NCBI GenBank assembly: GCA_964242415.1
Contig: CAXTAT010000027.1
Location: 18,289-82,288 of the forward strand
Direction: 5' to 3'
DNA: 64,000 bases
Origin: DASWOJ01 sp964242415
GTDB lineage: Bacteria > Pseudomonadota > Alphaproteobacteria > Acetobacterales > Acetobacteraceae
Part shown: piece by piece, positions 16,915 through 26,710 of the stretch
How the letters are laid out: each line of letters starts with the position of its first letter
Numbering within the stretch: position 1 is the stretch's first letter
Program-made: the position numbers and the translations under genes
Notes under the pieces: generated by a model
Told to the model about the DNA's origin: nothing
The model's database searches: none
What the model saw: the letters and a program-made list of their open reading frames with translations, nothing else

Positions 16915-19900
16915 CACCGGGCCGCCACGCTGGTCTCGCCGGCGTCCGTGCGGGCCATCACGTCCGGCTGGTACATGTCCTGCACGATCGTCTCCGGCCG
17001 GACGAAATGGCCCGGCGTGACCGCGCGAACCACGTAGGCGATGCGGAATTCGTTCTCGTCCAGCGGATCGGTTCTGTTGTCCTCCACGTTGCGCCAGCGG
17101 TTGCGCGGGTCTACGCCCACGTCGAACGCGGCCAGGAAGCGGTCGTCCCGCTCCTCATGGGCGCGCAGGTGCGTCAGTTCGCCAAGGAAGGGATAGCTGT
17201 CCTCCCGCAGCACCGGCGCCTCAATTTCCAGCCCGGCCGGGAGCGGATCGATCACCATCGCCCGGCGGAACTGGTCGGAACCCGCGCTGCCGGACAGCAC
17301 CACGATGAAGCGGTCCGTCTGGCGCAGCGCGGCGTCGTCCATCGGCTCCCCCGCCAGCGTGTAGGTCTCGCGCTGCAGCCGGAAGCCGTTCTGCAGCGCG
17401 GGCGGCGCCTGGATCGGGGCGCCCCGCAGCGTGACCGTGCGGAACAGCGGCTTGTCGTCCAGGTTCCGCACGCTGGTGCCCCGCGCCATGGCCTCCGCGC
17501 CGGGCGACATGGCGTAGGGCAGCGTCACCGTCTCCGCCGCGCCCCCGTTCAGCGCCACCGAACGCGCCGCGCCGCGCTTGGCCAGCGCATGGGCCGCCAT
17601 CAGCAGCCAGGCCTTTTCCTGCGTGTTGAGCTGATCGGGATCGAGGCGCTCGCGGGCGAGCCGCGCCATCAGGGCCGACACCGCCGCGTCATGCCCGGTT
17701 TCTGCCGCCACGGCCAGCACGCCCGCCGCCTCGCGCAGCGGCGACCAGAAATAGGCGTTGCGCCACCAAAGCGGGACCGACGAGGCGCCCAAGTTGGTGA
17801 TGGCGCTCCCGAACGTGCTCTCGGCCAAGCCAGCCTGGCCCATCAGCGATTGAGCGCCAGCCAGATCGGCCAGGGCCATCGGAGCGGCCGTCTCGCCGCC
17901 GCGCCACGATACCGTCTGGTCCCCGGCGGGAGAGAGATCAGCGGACAGCGCGCGCAGGCTGGACGGATCGACCCGGCTGGTGCGCGCCAGGACGTAGGCC
18001 GCATAGGCCCGCGTCGGCGCAGGCGGCTGGGCATAGGCGCCGTCGTAGGTGTCGTTGCCGGTTTGCAGGCTGCGCTCGATCCAACGCGAGGCGTTGCTGG
18101 TGACGCCGTCCGGCACGGCGAACCCGGCATCCTGCGCCCGCAACAGGAAGTCGAGCACGTACACGTTCAGCCAAGTCGAGGCGTCGCCATCCCCCACGCG
18201 CCACAGCCCGAACCGGCCGGCCGAGTCCTGCCGGTCGATGATGGTGGCGATCGCCGCCTGCACCCTGTCGTGCACGCCGCGGTCACCCGCGGGGCGGCCC
18301 AGCAGGCGGGCGTCGTTGAAATACAGCAGCGGCAGCGCCGAGGAGGAAAGCTGCTCCGTGCAGCCGAACGGATAGGTGTAGAGCGACTGCAGCAGCCCGG
18401 GCACGTCGATCCCGCCAGTGGCGGAGTAGCCGACCGTCACCTGCACGCTGCCCGGCACGAACGGCGCCAGCAGGTCCGGCCCCGCGGTGTAGGTCTCGCC
18501 GGGCGCCTGCGTCGCAGCCTGGCTCAGCACCAGGTCGGGGTGCGGCGAACGCACCGCGATGTCCCACCGATGGGTGATGTGCAGCCCGCCCGGTCCGGTC
18601 AGGTCCGCCGTCAGGTGGGCAATCCCGGTCTCGGCGCCGGCCAGGTCGAGCCGGGCCTCGCGCCGCTGGCCTGGATCGAGATGCAGGTCGATCGTGCCGG
18701 GTCCGCGCCAGGCCGCCGCGCCGCTGGCGGCGAGGGCCAGGTGATAGTCCCCGGCGGGCGCATCGGTGTCCTGCAGCGAGACGCCCACGCTGGCGACGTC
18801 GCCCGGCGCCAGGAAACGCGGCAGCGCCAACTCGGCCACCACGGGGTCGCGTACGGTTAACGCCGCCTCGGCATGGCCCGCCGCCTCGTGGTCATAAGCC
18901 ACCGCCATGAGCCGCAACTCCCCCGCGAAATCCGGCAGGTCGAGCGGGATCGCGGCATTCCCGTCCGCGTCCAGCTCCACCGGGCCGTGGAACAGCGAGA
19001 CGACCTTGGTGGACGTGACCGGCAGGCCGGCGCCGCCAAGCGAACCCTCGTCGCCGCCCTCATGCAGGGTGCCGGCATCGGCGGTGCCGTCCAGCAGGCG
19101 GCCGTAATCGTCGCGCAGGTCCATGGCGAACCGGGTGCGGCCGAGCAAGGCTGCCACCGGGTCCGGGCTGGCGAAGTGGGTGAGCTGCAGGACCCCCTCA
19201 TCGACCGCCGCCAAGGTGACGAAGGCGCGGCCATGCAATCCCGCCACGTGCACCGGCACGGTGATGGACTGGCGCGGGGTCACCGTGGCAGGCACGCTGA
19301 CGCTGACGGCCAGGGTGTGCGGCGCCGGGTCGGTCGCAACCCAGGCGAGACCCACGGCGCGCACCGGCTCATGCGGCTTGGCCGCCGCGGCGAGCGGACG
19401 GAACGCCTCCGCCAGCACGTGCACGCCAGCGCCCCAGCCGGCGGTCGCAACCAAGTCCAGCGTGGCGCCATCCGCCGCCATCTCGACCCGGCGCGTCTCC
19501 AGCACCCGGCCGGCGCTCTCAACGATGACCTGCGCCGGGCCGGTGAACGGGCCACGGACGTGGATGTGCGCCGTCTCGCCGCTTCCCACCACGGCGCGGT
19601 CGGTTTCCACCGCCAGCCGGTCCGGGATGTCGGCATTCGCGGAGCCGTTCCAGCCGCTGGCAAACCGCACGCTGCTGGCGGCGCCCGTCGCATCGTCGCT
19701 GACCACGAGGCGGTAGTCGCCCCAGCCCAGGGTCCTTGCAAGCTCGGCGGGTGCGCTGGAGGGGGTGTCGAGCGTGCCGGACGCGGCCTCGTCCTCGGTC
19801 GTGTAGGTGTGGAACGTCCACCCGCTCCCACCCTCCCGCCACCAGTCCCAGCGGTGGTTCTCGGCATAGAGGCGCCAATGCAGGCCGGCTGCGGCCACCG

Positions 19901-21899
19901 GCGCGTCGTCGGCGCCAAAGGTGCGGACGGCGAACTGGGCGGGGCTGCCCTCGTTCACCTGGTCGCCGAACAGCTTGCGGATGCCGATCAGCAGCGGATG
20001 GTTATGGATCGGCAGGGACAGGGTTTCCTTCACCGCGCGCCCGGTCGGCTCCACCAGCCCGGCGTTCACCACGGCGCGCAGGGGCGAGCCGATGCCATCC
20101 GGGACGCTCAGCGCCGTGTCGATGGCGACATGCCCGGCAGCGTCGGCGTCGGCCAGCGTCAGGGCTTGCAGGGCGTCGGGGATCGTCTCGTCCGGGTCAC
20201 CAAAGCTGTATTGCGGCGCGCCGGCCACGGGGTGTTCGTCGCGCACCAGGTGGATGTCGCCCTCGGCATGCAGCCCGGCGGCGGGTGCGCCATACAGGAA
20301 GCGCCCGTCGATGGAACCGGAAAGCCGCGCCTCCGGCTTGATCGCCCCTGCCCCAGTCGCCCCCGGCCCAGTCGCCCCCGGCCCGGTCGCCGCCGCAGTG
20401 GCGATAAGCTCCACCTTCAGTTGCTGCGGCACGAAATCCATCACCGAGAAGGAGGCGCGGCCGACCGGCGGCAGGCTCGGGTCCACGAATGCCTCGACCG
20501 TCCAGTTGCCCTGCGCCGCGGTGGCGCTGAGTGCCAATGCCTGCCCGAACCCCGCATCCGGCGCCGGCGGCAGGGTGGTGCGGCTGGCCTCCACCCCATC
20601 GGGCCGGCGCAGCATGAGGGTCAAGCCCGCGCCGTCCACCGCGGACAGCCCGGCGGTGCGCAGCAGGGCGGTGACGTTGATCGTCTCGCCGGGCCGGTAG
20701 ATGCCGCGGTCGGTGTAGACGAACGCCTCGACCGGCCCCGGCGAGACGCGGCCATCGGCCCCGCGATCCGACAGGTCGAAACCCGGCGCCGTGAGGCTCT
20801 GCAAGGCAAAATCGCCCGCCGCGGTGCTCGCGACCAGCACGGCGGCGGCGGCGGCGAGCTTGCCGCGCAGCAGGCCGGGCGCGAACACGGCGCTGCCCTG
20901 CGCATCGGTGGTGGCCTCGGCCAGCGTGTCCTCCGACTTGGCGCGGAGTTCCAGGCGCACCCCTGGCAGGGGCGCCGCACTGCCCAGCGAGCGGACCGTC
21001 ACATGCAGCCCGTCCTGGCCCTGCAACGAGGAGATCGCCAAATCCGTGCTCAGCGCCCAGTGGCCGGCGATGGCCTGCTCGCTGTCATCGAGGCTTGCCG
21101 CGTCCTTGTCGGGCGTGAGATCGGCCGCAGGCTTGGCGGCATCCTCGGCCAAGACCAGGTAGGCGCCGGGTTTGGCCGGGTCCACGATCCCCGCCAGGGG
21201 GAAAGCGGTCTCCACGGTCCGGTTGCGCCCGGGACCGGCCTGCATCGTGCCGGACCAGATTTGGGTCATGCTGGACGCCCGGCTGCGCAGTTCGTACAGG
21301 TTCCAGGACTGCTTCGAAGGGTCCAGCGCGTCGCCCCAATTGGCGTCTCCTCCGGCAGCGGCCGCGACCTTGCGCGCTGCGAGCCGCAACACCCGGATAC
21401 GCACGAGCGGGACGTTCACGGTCTGGATGGTGACGCCCGTCGCCCCCTGCCGCGGCAGCAGCCAGCCGCGGCCGCCGACGGCCACCAGCGGGTCACAGTT
21501 GGGCGTGTCGGCCGTGGCGGTTTCCTCGGTGTCCCCGCGCGAACCGACGAAGGCGATGCCGGGATGCACGGTGATGCCGTAGTGCACCCCGTAGCCCAGC
21601 CCATCGAGGCAAAGCTGGCTTCCGCTGGCGGTGACCGTTGGGCGCACGGTGGGCTCGATGGTCAGGAAGTCGCCGGGATGGGCGTCGGCGCTGGTGTCGA
21701 GCGCCCGCCCGAACTCCAGGCAGGCTCGGGCGCCGTCCCCATCGGCGTCGGTGGTCACCGTCGGCGCGGGCTCGGCGGCGGCGGCGGAGACGGCGGCCAC
21801 GACGAGGGCGGCGGCAATGCTGGTTCGCATGGCACGGGGCGCCCAGGAGGGCGCTACAGGGTTGTTGGGGGTTTTCGTGTCTGCTGGGGTCTCGCTCAT
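16914..21899 (-). CDS. Bacterial alpha-2-macroglobulin family protein
   Basis: A 1661-residue periplasmic protein. MG-type beta-sandwich domains fill most of the length; YTDRGIYRPGETINVTALLR marks the MG1-2 region. The thioester motif CTEQ is intact (Cys1180, in YPFGCTEQLSS), followed by the alpha-helical thioester domain. Family members trap proteases that attack the cell when the peritrapped bait region is cut and the thioester reacts. I chose ATG 21899 because GGAG lies eight bases upstream; a signal peptide begins at internal Met24 (21830), which is the alternative start. Cleavage after AAA-A lacks a lipobox Cys, unlike the E. coli lipoprotein. The gene is coupled to pbpC and divergent from a two-component system. 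Confidence 0.95.
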   Translation of the reverse strand: MSETPADTKTPNNPVAPSWAPRAMRTSIAAALVVAAVSAAAAEPAPTVTTDADGDGARACLEFGRALDTSADAHPGDFLTIEPTVRPTVTASGSQLCLDGLGYGVHYGITVHPGIAFVGSRGDTEETATADTPNCDPLVAVGGRGWLLPRQGATGVTIQTVNVPLVRIRVLRLAARKVAAAAGGDANWGDALDPSKQSWNLYELRSRASSMTQIWSGTMQAGPGRNRTVETAFPLAGIVDPAKPGAYLVLAEDAAKPAADLTPDKDAASLDDSEQAIAGHWALSTDLAISSLQGQDGLHVTVRSLGSAAPLPGVRLELRAKSEDTLAEATTDAQGSAVFAPGLLRGKLAAAAAVLVASTAAGDFALQSLTAPGFDLSDRGADGRVSPGPVEAFVYTDRGIYRPGETINVTALLRTAGLSAVDGAGLTLMLRRPDGVEASRTTLPPAPDAGFGQALALSATAAQGNWTVEAFVDPSLPPVGRASFSVMDFVPQQLKVELIATAAATGPGATGPGATGAGAIKPEARLSGSIDGRFLYGAPAAGLHAEGDIHLVRDEHPVAGAPQYSFGDPDETIPDALQALTLADADAAGHVAIDTALSVPDGIGSPLRAVVNAGLVEPTGRAVKETLSLPIHNHPLLIGIRKLFGDQVNEGSPAQFAVRTFGADDAPVAAAGLHWRLYAENHRWDWWREGGSGWTFHTYTTEDEAASGTLDTPSSAPAELARTLGWGDYRLVVSDDATGAASSVRFASGWNGSANADIPDRLAVETDRAVVGSGETAHIHVRGPFTGPAQVIVESAGRVLETRRVEMAADGATLDLVATAGWGAGVHVLAEAFRPLAAAAKPHEPVRAVGLAWVATDPAPHTLAVSVSVPATVTPRQSITVPVHVAGLHGRAFVTLAAVDEGVLQLTHFASPDPVAALLGRTRFAMDLRDDYGRLLDGTADAGTLHEGGDEGSLGGAGLPVTSTKVVSLFHGPVELDADGNAAIPLDLPDFAGELRLMAVAYDHEAAGHAEAALTVRDPVVAELALPRFLAPGDVASVGVSLQDTDAPAGDYHLALAASGAAAWRGPGTIDLHLDPGQRREARLDLAGAETGIAHLTADLTGPGGLHITHRWDIAVRSPHPDLVLSQAATQAPGETYTAGPDLLAPFVPGSVQVTVGYSATGGIDVPGLLQSLYTYPFGCTEQLSSSALPLLYFNDARLLGRPAGDRGVHDRVQAAIATIIDRQDSAGRFGLWRVGDGDASTWLNVYVLDFLLRAQDAGFAVPDGVTSNASRWIERSLQTGNDTYDGAYAQPPAPTRAYAAYVLARTSRVDPSSLRALSADLSPAGDQTVSWRGGETAAPMALADLAGAQSLMGQAGLAESTFGSAITNLGASSVPLWWRNAYFWSPLREAAGVLAVAAETGHDAAVSALMARLARERLDPDQLNTQEKAWLLMAAHALAKRGAARSVALNGGAAETVTLPYAMSPGAEAMARGTSVRNLDDKPLFRTVTLRGAPIQAPPALQNGFRLQRETYTLAGEPMDDAALRQTDRFIVVLSGSAGSDQFRRAMVIDPLPAGLEIEAPVLREDSYPFLGELTHLRAHEERDDRFLAAFDVGVDPRNRWRNVEDNRTDPLDENEFRIAYVVRAVTPGHFVRPETIVQDMYQPDVMARTDAGETSVAAR

Positions 21900-22016
21900 G
21901 CGCTTTGCTCCGGGTTGATCGGGTGTGCCGTAGCAATGCCGCCTTGCTGTGCAGCCGGGATGGCGGCGCCTGTGAAAAGCGATGGCATCCCCGTGCAAAT
22001 CCGGTGCAAATGCGCC

Positions 22017-22709
22017 ATGAGCCGCGTGCTGATTGTGGACGACGACCCCGCGATCCGGGAGGTGGTGCGGATCGCCCTCAGCCAGGCTGGGTTCGCCACG
22101 GCCGAAGCCGCCGACGGTGCCGCCGCCCTGGCGCAGATTGGCGCCGGCACCCCGGGCGCCGGGCCGGATCTGGTCATCTTGGACGTGATGCTGCCGGAAA
22201 TGGACGGCACCGACGTCTGTCGTGCCGTGCGCCGCCATAGCACCGTGCCGATCCTGTTCCTCTCCTCGCGCGACAGCGAGGTGGACCGGGTCGTCGGGCT
22301 AGAAATCGGCGGCGACGATTATCTCGCAAAACCGTTTTCCCCGCGCGAGTTGGTCGCCCGTGTGCGCGCCCTGCTCCGCCGCGCCGCGCCGCCGCCACGG
22401 GAGCCTGCCGGGGCGCTCACCCATGGCCGGCTGCGGCTGGACACCGAGACCTTGCGCGTGACCTGGGATGGGCGGGACGTGCCGCTGACCGCCACCGAAC
22501 TCGGCGTGCTGCGGACCCTCATGGCCCGGCCCGGCCGCGTTTTCTCGCGCGACGAGCTGATGGACCGCGCCTATGCCAGCGAGCGGGTGGTCAGCGACCG
22601 CACGATCGACAGCCATGTGCGCCGGGTCCGCGCGAAGTTCGCCGCCGTCGGAGCTGCGCCGATCGAGACGCTGGCGGTGTTCGGCTACCGGCTTGGCCCA
22701 TGCGGCTAG
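22017..22709 (+). CDS. OmpR/PhoB-family response regulator
   Basis: A 230-residue regulator. Receiver domain 1-120 has the acidic pocket DDD (residues 8-10), phospho-acceptor Asp56 (LVILDVMLPEMDG), switch Ser (FLSS) and Lys (YLAKPF). The winged-helix DNA-binding domain (about 130-228) contains PLTATELGVLRTLM, GRVFSRDELMDR and RTIDSHVRRVRAKF. It begins 117 bp from the divergent macroglobulin gene, so that short region must hold both promoters and autoregulation plus control of the macroglobulin-pbpC operon is a natural inference. Its end overlaps the kinase start by 10 bp. Confidence 0.95.
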   Translation: MSRVLIVDDDPAIREVVRIALSQAGFATAEAADGAAALAQIGAGTPGAGPDLVILDVMLPEMDGTDVCRAVRRHSTVPILFLSSRDSEVDRVVGLEIGGDDYLAKPFSPRELVARVRALLRRAAPPPREPAGALTHGRLRLDTETLRVTWDGRDVPLTATELGVLRTLMARPGRVFSRDELMDRAYASERVVSDRTIDSHVRRVRAKFAAVGAAPIETLAVFGYRLGPCG

Positions 22710-24352
22710 GGTTTGCGGAGCGCAGGCCGCCACCGCTCTGGCTTCTGCTGCTGGTGAGCAACATGGCGGTGCTGGCGCTGCCGATCACCGCGCTGTGGGC
22801 AATGCGCGTCTATGAGAGCGCGCTGGTCGGCCAGACCGAGGACGAGCTGGTGGCGCAGGCGGTCGTCTGGTCGGCCGCCGTCCGGGCGGAGTTGGGCCGC
22901 CTTTCGCCCGAGACGCCTGCCCCGCGCCCGCCCGCGGGTCCCGGTGGCCGGCTGAGCGCCGCCGCCGTCAGCCTGCTGAGCCGGCCCGGCGTGGACCTAG
23001 CCATCGACCCGGTGCTGCCGCCGCCGCCCGACGCCGCACCGACCGCCCGCGTGCCGGACCCGCTGGCGGGCGCGATTGGGCAAGCCCTGTCCCCCATGAT
23101 CCGGGACGCCCAGCCGGTTGCCTTGTCCGCCCTGCGGCTTACGGACGCGCAGGGCGTGGTTGTTGCCACCACTGGGACGGACCTGGGCAAGAGCCTGGCC
23201 GGCTGGCAAGAGGTCGCACGCGTGTTGGCCGGCGCACCGGTCGCCACGGCGCTGCGCCGTCGTGAACCGTGGGAGATGTCGGACTCGGTCGGCACCCTGT
23301 CGCGGCCCTCCGGGCTGCGGGTGTTCGTGGCGCTGCCCGTGCAGGGATACACCGGGCTGCTTGGCGCGGTGGTGCTGTCCCGCACGCCACGCGACATGGG
23401 CCAGGCGGTCTGGGCCAAGCGCTGGGAGCTGGGCGTTTTGGGGGTCTCGTTGCTGGCGGCGGGGGGCTTGCTTGCCGCCGGGCTGTCCCGCCTGGTCACA
23501 CGGCCGCTGGCTGGTGTGGTGGCGCAGGCGCAATTCGTGGCGTCAGGGGGTCAGGCGACTCCGCTGCGGCGCCCAGGCACCCAGGAGGTGGCAGACCTGT
23601 CGGCCGCGCTCACCCGCATGGCCGCGGTGCTGGACCAGCGCGCCCGCTACATCATCGCCTTCGCTGCCAGCGTGTCGCATGAATTCAAGACGCCGCTTGC
23701 CGGGTTGCGCGGCGCGGCTGAGCTGCTGGAGGACCATGCCGACACCCTCCCTGCAGACGAGCGCGGCAAGCTGCTTCGCATTCTCGCCCGCAACACGCAG
23801 CGGCTGGACCAATTGGTGCGGCGCCTCCTGGACCTGGCGCGGGCCGACATGATGCGGCCCGGCGCCGGTTCAGCCACGAACGTCGGTGACGTGCTTGAGG
23901 CATTGCTCCCCATCTATGTTGAGCGCGGGATGGCGGTGCATGTGGACGTCGGACCATGCACCGTCGCCCTGCCAGCCGATGCGTTGAGCGCGTTGCTGGC
24001 CAGCCTGTTCGACAATGCCGCCGCCCATGCGAGTGCAGATGGTAGCGGATCCGGGGCAAGCGTGACCGTCTCGGCCCGAAGCCAGGGACGGCGGACATGG
24101 ATCACCGTCAAGGACGACGGTCCCGGCATATCCCCGGCAAACCGCGGCCGGGTGTTTGAACCATTCTTTACGACGTCTCGCGACCAGGGCGGTACTGGGT
24201 TGGGGCTGTCGATCGTGCAGGCGATGGCGCAGGGCGTGGGTGGCGTAGCCGAGCTGCTTCCCTCCGAACATGGCGCCTGCTTTTGCGTCGAGCTTCCGGC
24301 GGAATGGTTGCAGGAAACAAATAACTGGTACCCGGCTAACGCGAAGCAATAA
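22700..24352 (+). CDS. Membrane sensor histidine kinase (CreC/HAMP type)
   Basis: A 550-residue kinase. TM1 is about residues 13-35, then a periplasmic sensor of roughly 200 residues rich in Pro/Ala, TM2 about 240-265, HAMP, a HisKA box with His327 (SVSHEFKTPLAGLRG), and a HATPase domain with N-box NAAAHA, G1 DDGPGI and G2 GGTGLGLSI. It phosphorylates the regulator encoded directly upstream. The periplasmic input domain resembles CreC-like sensors in layout but the signal is unknown. Given the divergent macroglobulin-pbpC pair, an envelope or wall-damage cue is plausible. Confidence 0.94.
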   Translation: MRLGFAERRPPPLWLLLLVSNMAVLALPITALWAMRVYESALVGQTEDELVAQAVVWSAAVRAELGRLSPETPAPRPPAGPGGRLSAAAVSLLSRPGVDLAIDPVLPPPPDAAPTARVPDPLAGAIGQALSPMIRDAQPVALSALRLTDAQGVVVATTGTDLGKSLAGWQEVARVLAGAPVATALRRREPWEMSDSVGTLSRPSGLRVFVALPVQGYTGLLGAVVLSRTPRDMGQAVWAKRWELGVLGVSLLAAGGLLAAGLSRLVTRPLAGVVAQAQFVASGGQATPLRRPGTQEVADLSAALTRMAAVLDQRARYIIAFAASVSHEFKTPLAGLRGAAELLEDHADTLPADERGKLLRILARNTQRLDQLVRRLLDLARADMMRPGAGSATNVGDVLEALLPIYVERGMAVHVDVGPCTVALPADALSALLASLFDNAAAHASADGSGSGASVTVSARSQGRRTWITVKDDGPGISPANRGRVFEPFFTTSRDQGGTGLGLSIVQAMAQGVGGVAELLPSEHGACFCVELPAEWLQETNNWYPANAKQ

Positions 24353-24582
24353 GCCCTATGGTTCGGGTCTTGGCGACTTTAGCGGCGTTGGTGCATGGAC
24401 CCTGTGGTAGATGTGCTATTTTAATAATTTAGCCGATACCGATAATCCGAGGGTAATCAATACCTGCAACAAGTCACTGTGTTCATATAGCAACGCTCTG
24501 ACGCTGGACGGTGACCGCTACCGCGTCAGCTTCTACCGCGGGGACCCGCTGTTCCGCCCGGCAATGGAGCAGAATCCCGATC

Positions 24583-24726
24583 ATGCAGCCCTGGTACGCC
24601 TTCCCCGGCAGCAACGGCGTCCGCATCACCCAAGCCATTCTGGACAACCTGGCCCGCATCGTCGAGCAGCGGGCGACGCCCGAATAGGTGCTGGCCGACG
24701 TGACGGCGGAGGTGCCGCGGGGTTGA
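24583..24726 (+). pseudogene. C-terminal remnant of an ABC sugar-binding protein, with in-frame stop
   Basis: The frame reads QPWYAFPGSNGVRITQAI then ARIVEQRATPE, a TAG at 24685, and VLADVTAEV before the final TGA. This resembles the C-terminus of family-1 extracellular solute-binding proteins (PWY-FPG-G-I, then ATPEE-L). The rest of the gene is absent. The surrounding 24353-24580 is AT-richer (24405-24490) and has no gene I can support. Confidence 0.5.
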
Positions 24727-24796
24727 GGCCGTCATGGATTGGGCAAGTCCAAGTTCCGGGCGCTGCGTTCCGCAAGCCGCATTCAGCCGATGGGCA

Positions 24797-25639
24797 TCAT
24801 TCGTCATGCAATGTGTCCCAGGCAAGAACGCGCCAGCCCCGCAGGTTCGGCGAAAACCCGAGGCGGATGATGGCCCGCCAGGCCGCACGGGCTCCGTCAG
24901 GGCGTTGAGCGGTCGCGGTGATCCGGATGACCTGTCCGCCAGCCTGGCCCGGGCGTCCCGCAACCCCGGTATCGCGCAATACCGTCCATACGACGGGGTC
25001 GGTGGTGGCAAGGTCCGGGTCCCGGTCCGAGTAGAGCGTCAGGTGGGGCGCCAGGGCAGCCAGCACATCCGGTGTCATGCCGAGCACGTCCTGCAGCTCA
25101 TCCAGGGTCTCGAACGGCGCGCCAGGCGGGCCGTAGCCCAGCCCGGCGGTCCTGTACTGGGGCGCCTTGGCGGCACCCGGCCCGGAACCCTGGCCCGGCG
25201 TCCGCCAGTCGGCGATGGCGCGGGCTATGCCGGACGCCCGCTGCGGAGCGACGCCGAGCCGGAGCATCAGGGCGCGCAGCAGTGCGGGCGAGGCAATGTT
25301 CGGGTTCACCAGCCCGGACTGGCTCTGGACCTCGATCCCTACCTCCACGCCGGGCACCTGGGCCACCATCCCAGGCTCCTGCTGGGTTGGGCCGCGGCGC
25401 TGCAACTGGTCGAATATTGCGGTGTGGATCGCGCCGTCCGCCAACGCCTCCAGCTCCGCCGCGCTCCGGAGGTTGGCAGTCAGTTGCGCCTCCGACCGCG
25501 ACGCCGAGGCCAGGCTGATGAACAGCAGCGAGATCGGCACCAGCGTCCAAAGCACGAGCAGCAACGCGAACCCGCGATCCCGTGCCGCCCGCCCCTGCTG
25601 GCGCCCGTCCTGGTACCTGTGCTGGTCTGGCGGCGTCAC
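24797..25639 (-). CDS. gspK: Type II secretion minor pseudopilin GspK
   Basis: A 280-residue protein. A short leader is followed by RGFALLLVLWTLVPISLLF, the hydrophobic helix of GspK, which characteristically lacks Glu at position 5. The large globular domain has LADGAIHTAIFDQL, RSGLVN-type sequence SQSGLVNPNIA, and IADWRTPGQ, normally involved in Ca2+ binding. GspK caps the pseudopilus tip with GspI and GspJ. The GTG start at 25639 overlaps the gspJ stop (GTGA); longer in-frame extensions run through gspJ and are rejected. It is the last of three coupled genes. Confidence 0.88.
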   Translation of the reverse strand: MTPPDQHRYQDGRQQGRAARDRGFALLLVLWTLVPISLLFISLASASRSEAQLTANLRSAAELEALADGAIHTAIFDQLQRRGPTQQEPGMVAQVPGVEVGIEVQSQSGLVNPNIASPALLRALMLRLGVAPQRASGIARAIADWRTPGQGSGPGAAKAPQYRTAGLGYGPPGAPFETLDELQDVLGMTPDVLAALAPHLTLYSDRDPDLATTDPVVWTVLRDTGVAGRPGQAGGQVIRITATAQRPDGARAAWRAIIRLGFSPNLRGWRVLAWDTLHDE

Positions 25640-26241
25640 TCCTCTATCGCCTCCCGCAGCGGCGCCACGAGGATCGGCGGCCACCGCCGTCCGCCGTCCT
25701 GACCGAACACGATCCGCACACGGATGAGCGACGGCAGCTTCCCGGCGGTCCAAGACGGACGCCAGGTGCCCGTTGCGCCGGCCGGCTGGTACGCGAGTTC
25801 GATCCGCTCGACGCCATCGAGCAGTACCGTATCCTGCCATGCCGGCGCCGAGCCGGTCAGCAGGACATGGCGGTGGGATGTCCAGCGCAGCAGCAGCCGG
25901 CCGCCTTCGGCGAGCAGCACCACGTCGGCCCGCTGCACCGCTCCGGCGAGGCTCCGGGGCAGCTCGGTGACGAACGACACCGCCTGGGACGTGCCGCGCA
26001 TCGAGGCCGGCTCGGGGTAGATGCCGGGATCGGCCTGCGCGACCAGGCGGCGCAGCGCCCGGTCGATGGCGTGCAGGTCGCCGTTGCGGTCCATCGCCCT
26101 GGCTTGCAGTTGCGTGGCTTGCAAGCCGAACCGCACGCCCTGGGTCAGCAGCACGAGGAGCAGGCCCACCACGAACAGCCCGACCAGGAGTTCCAGCAGG
26201 GTGAACCCGGCATCGCCGGGCCGGGCCGGACGCCTCAACAA
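25636..26241 (-). CDS. gspJ: Type II secretion minor pseudopilin GspJ
   Basis: A 201-residue protein with a prepilin site: AGFTLLELLVGLFVVGLLLVLL, cleavage after Gly12 and Glu at mature position 5. The globular domain contains the GspJ-type segments HAIDRALRRLVAQADPG, WQDTVLLDGVERIELAY and LPSLIRVRIVF. It forms the pseudopilus tip complex with GspI and GspK. It starts 7 bp after the gspI stop. Confidence 0.9.
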   Translation of the reverse strand: MLRRPARPGDAGFTLLELLVGLFVVGLLLVLLTQGVRFGLQATQLQARAMDRNGDLHAIDRALRRLVAQADPGIYPEPASMRGTSQAVSFVTELPRSLAGAVQRADVVLLAEGGRLLLRWTSHRHVLLTGSAPAWQDTVLLDGVERIELAYQPAGATGTWRPSWTAGKLPSLIRVRIVFGQDGGRRWPPILVAPLREAIEE

Positions 26242-26248
26242 TGCGCCT

Positions 26249-26710
26249 TCAAGGGGCGGCGGCCGTAGCGGGGTCGAGGCGCCGCGTGTTCAGGGTCAGC
26301 GTATGCTTGCCGTGCGGGCCGGGCCAGGCGATCTCGACCGCGACCGCGAACAGCGTGGTGCCCCCGGCATAGGGCGATGCGCGCGGGACCGGGCGCGGCG
26401 GTGCGGTCGAGGCAACCGGGGCAACCCGCAGGCGCCATGTGAAGCCGGCGCCATCGTCGCCCGTCTGCTCGCCCGCCGACAGCTTGCCGCCATCGAGCGC
26501 GTCAAGGTGCGACTGCGCGCGGGAAATCGCCTCCTGGTAGCCCGCCGCGGTCCGCTCCGTCCCCAACGACGCCACGCCCTGGCGATACAGCAGGGCAAGC
26601 GCCGGTGCGGCGATGGCGAAGGCGACCAGCACCTCCAGCAAGGTGAACCCGCCATCCCCGCGCCTGCCCGGCGGCCCTGCGCCATCCTGGCACGCTGCCT
26701 GGTCGAACAC
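26249..26710 (-). CDS. gspI: Type II secretion minor pseudopilin GspI
   Basis: A 153-residue protein. A 19-residue leader precedes the prepilin motif GGFTLLEVLVAFAIAAPALALL, with Glu at position 5. LGTERTAAGYQEAISRAQSHL and the rest of the small globular domain match GspI layout. The start is a GTG at 26710 behind AGGGAG; upstream in-frame sequence has no homology. The other gsp genes (C-H, L-N, O) are not in the window. Confidence 0.85.
   Translation of the reverse strand: MFDQAACQDGAGPPGRRGDGGFTLLEVLVAFAIAAPALALLYRQGVASLGTERTAAGYQEAISRAQSHLDALDGGKLSAGEQTGDDGAGFTWRLRVAPVASTAPPRPVPRASPYAGGTTLFAVAVEIAWPGPHGKHTLTLNTRRLDPATAAAP

Noticed and set aside
18873..22016. Long + strand open frame opposite the macroglobulin gene
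   Set aside because: It is antisense shadow sequence that happens to join the response regulator frame; the regulator starts at 22017.
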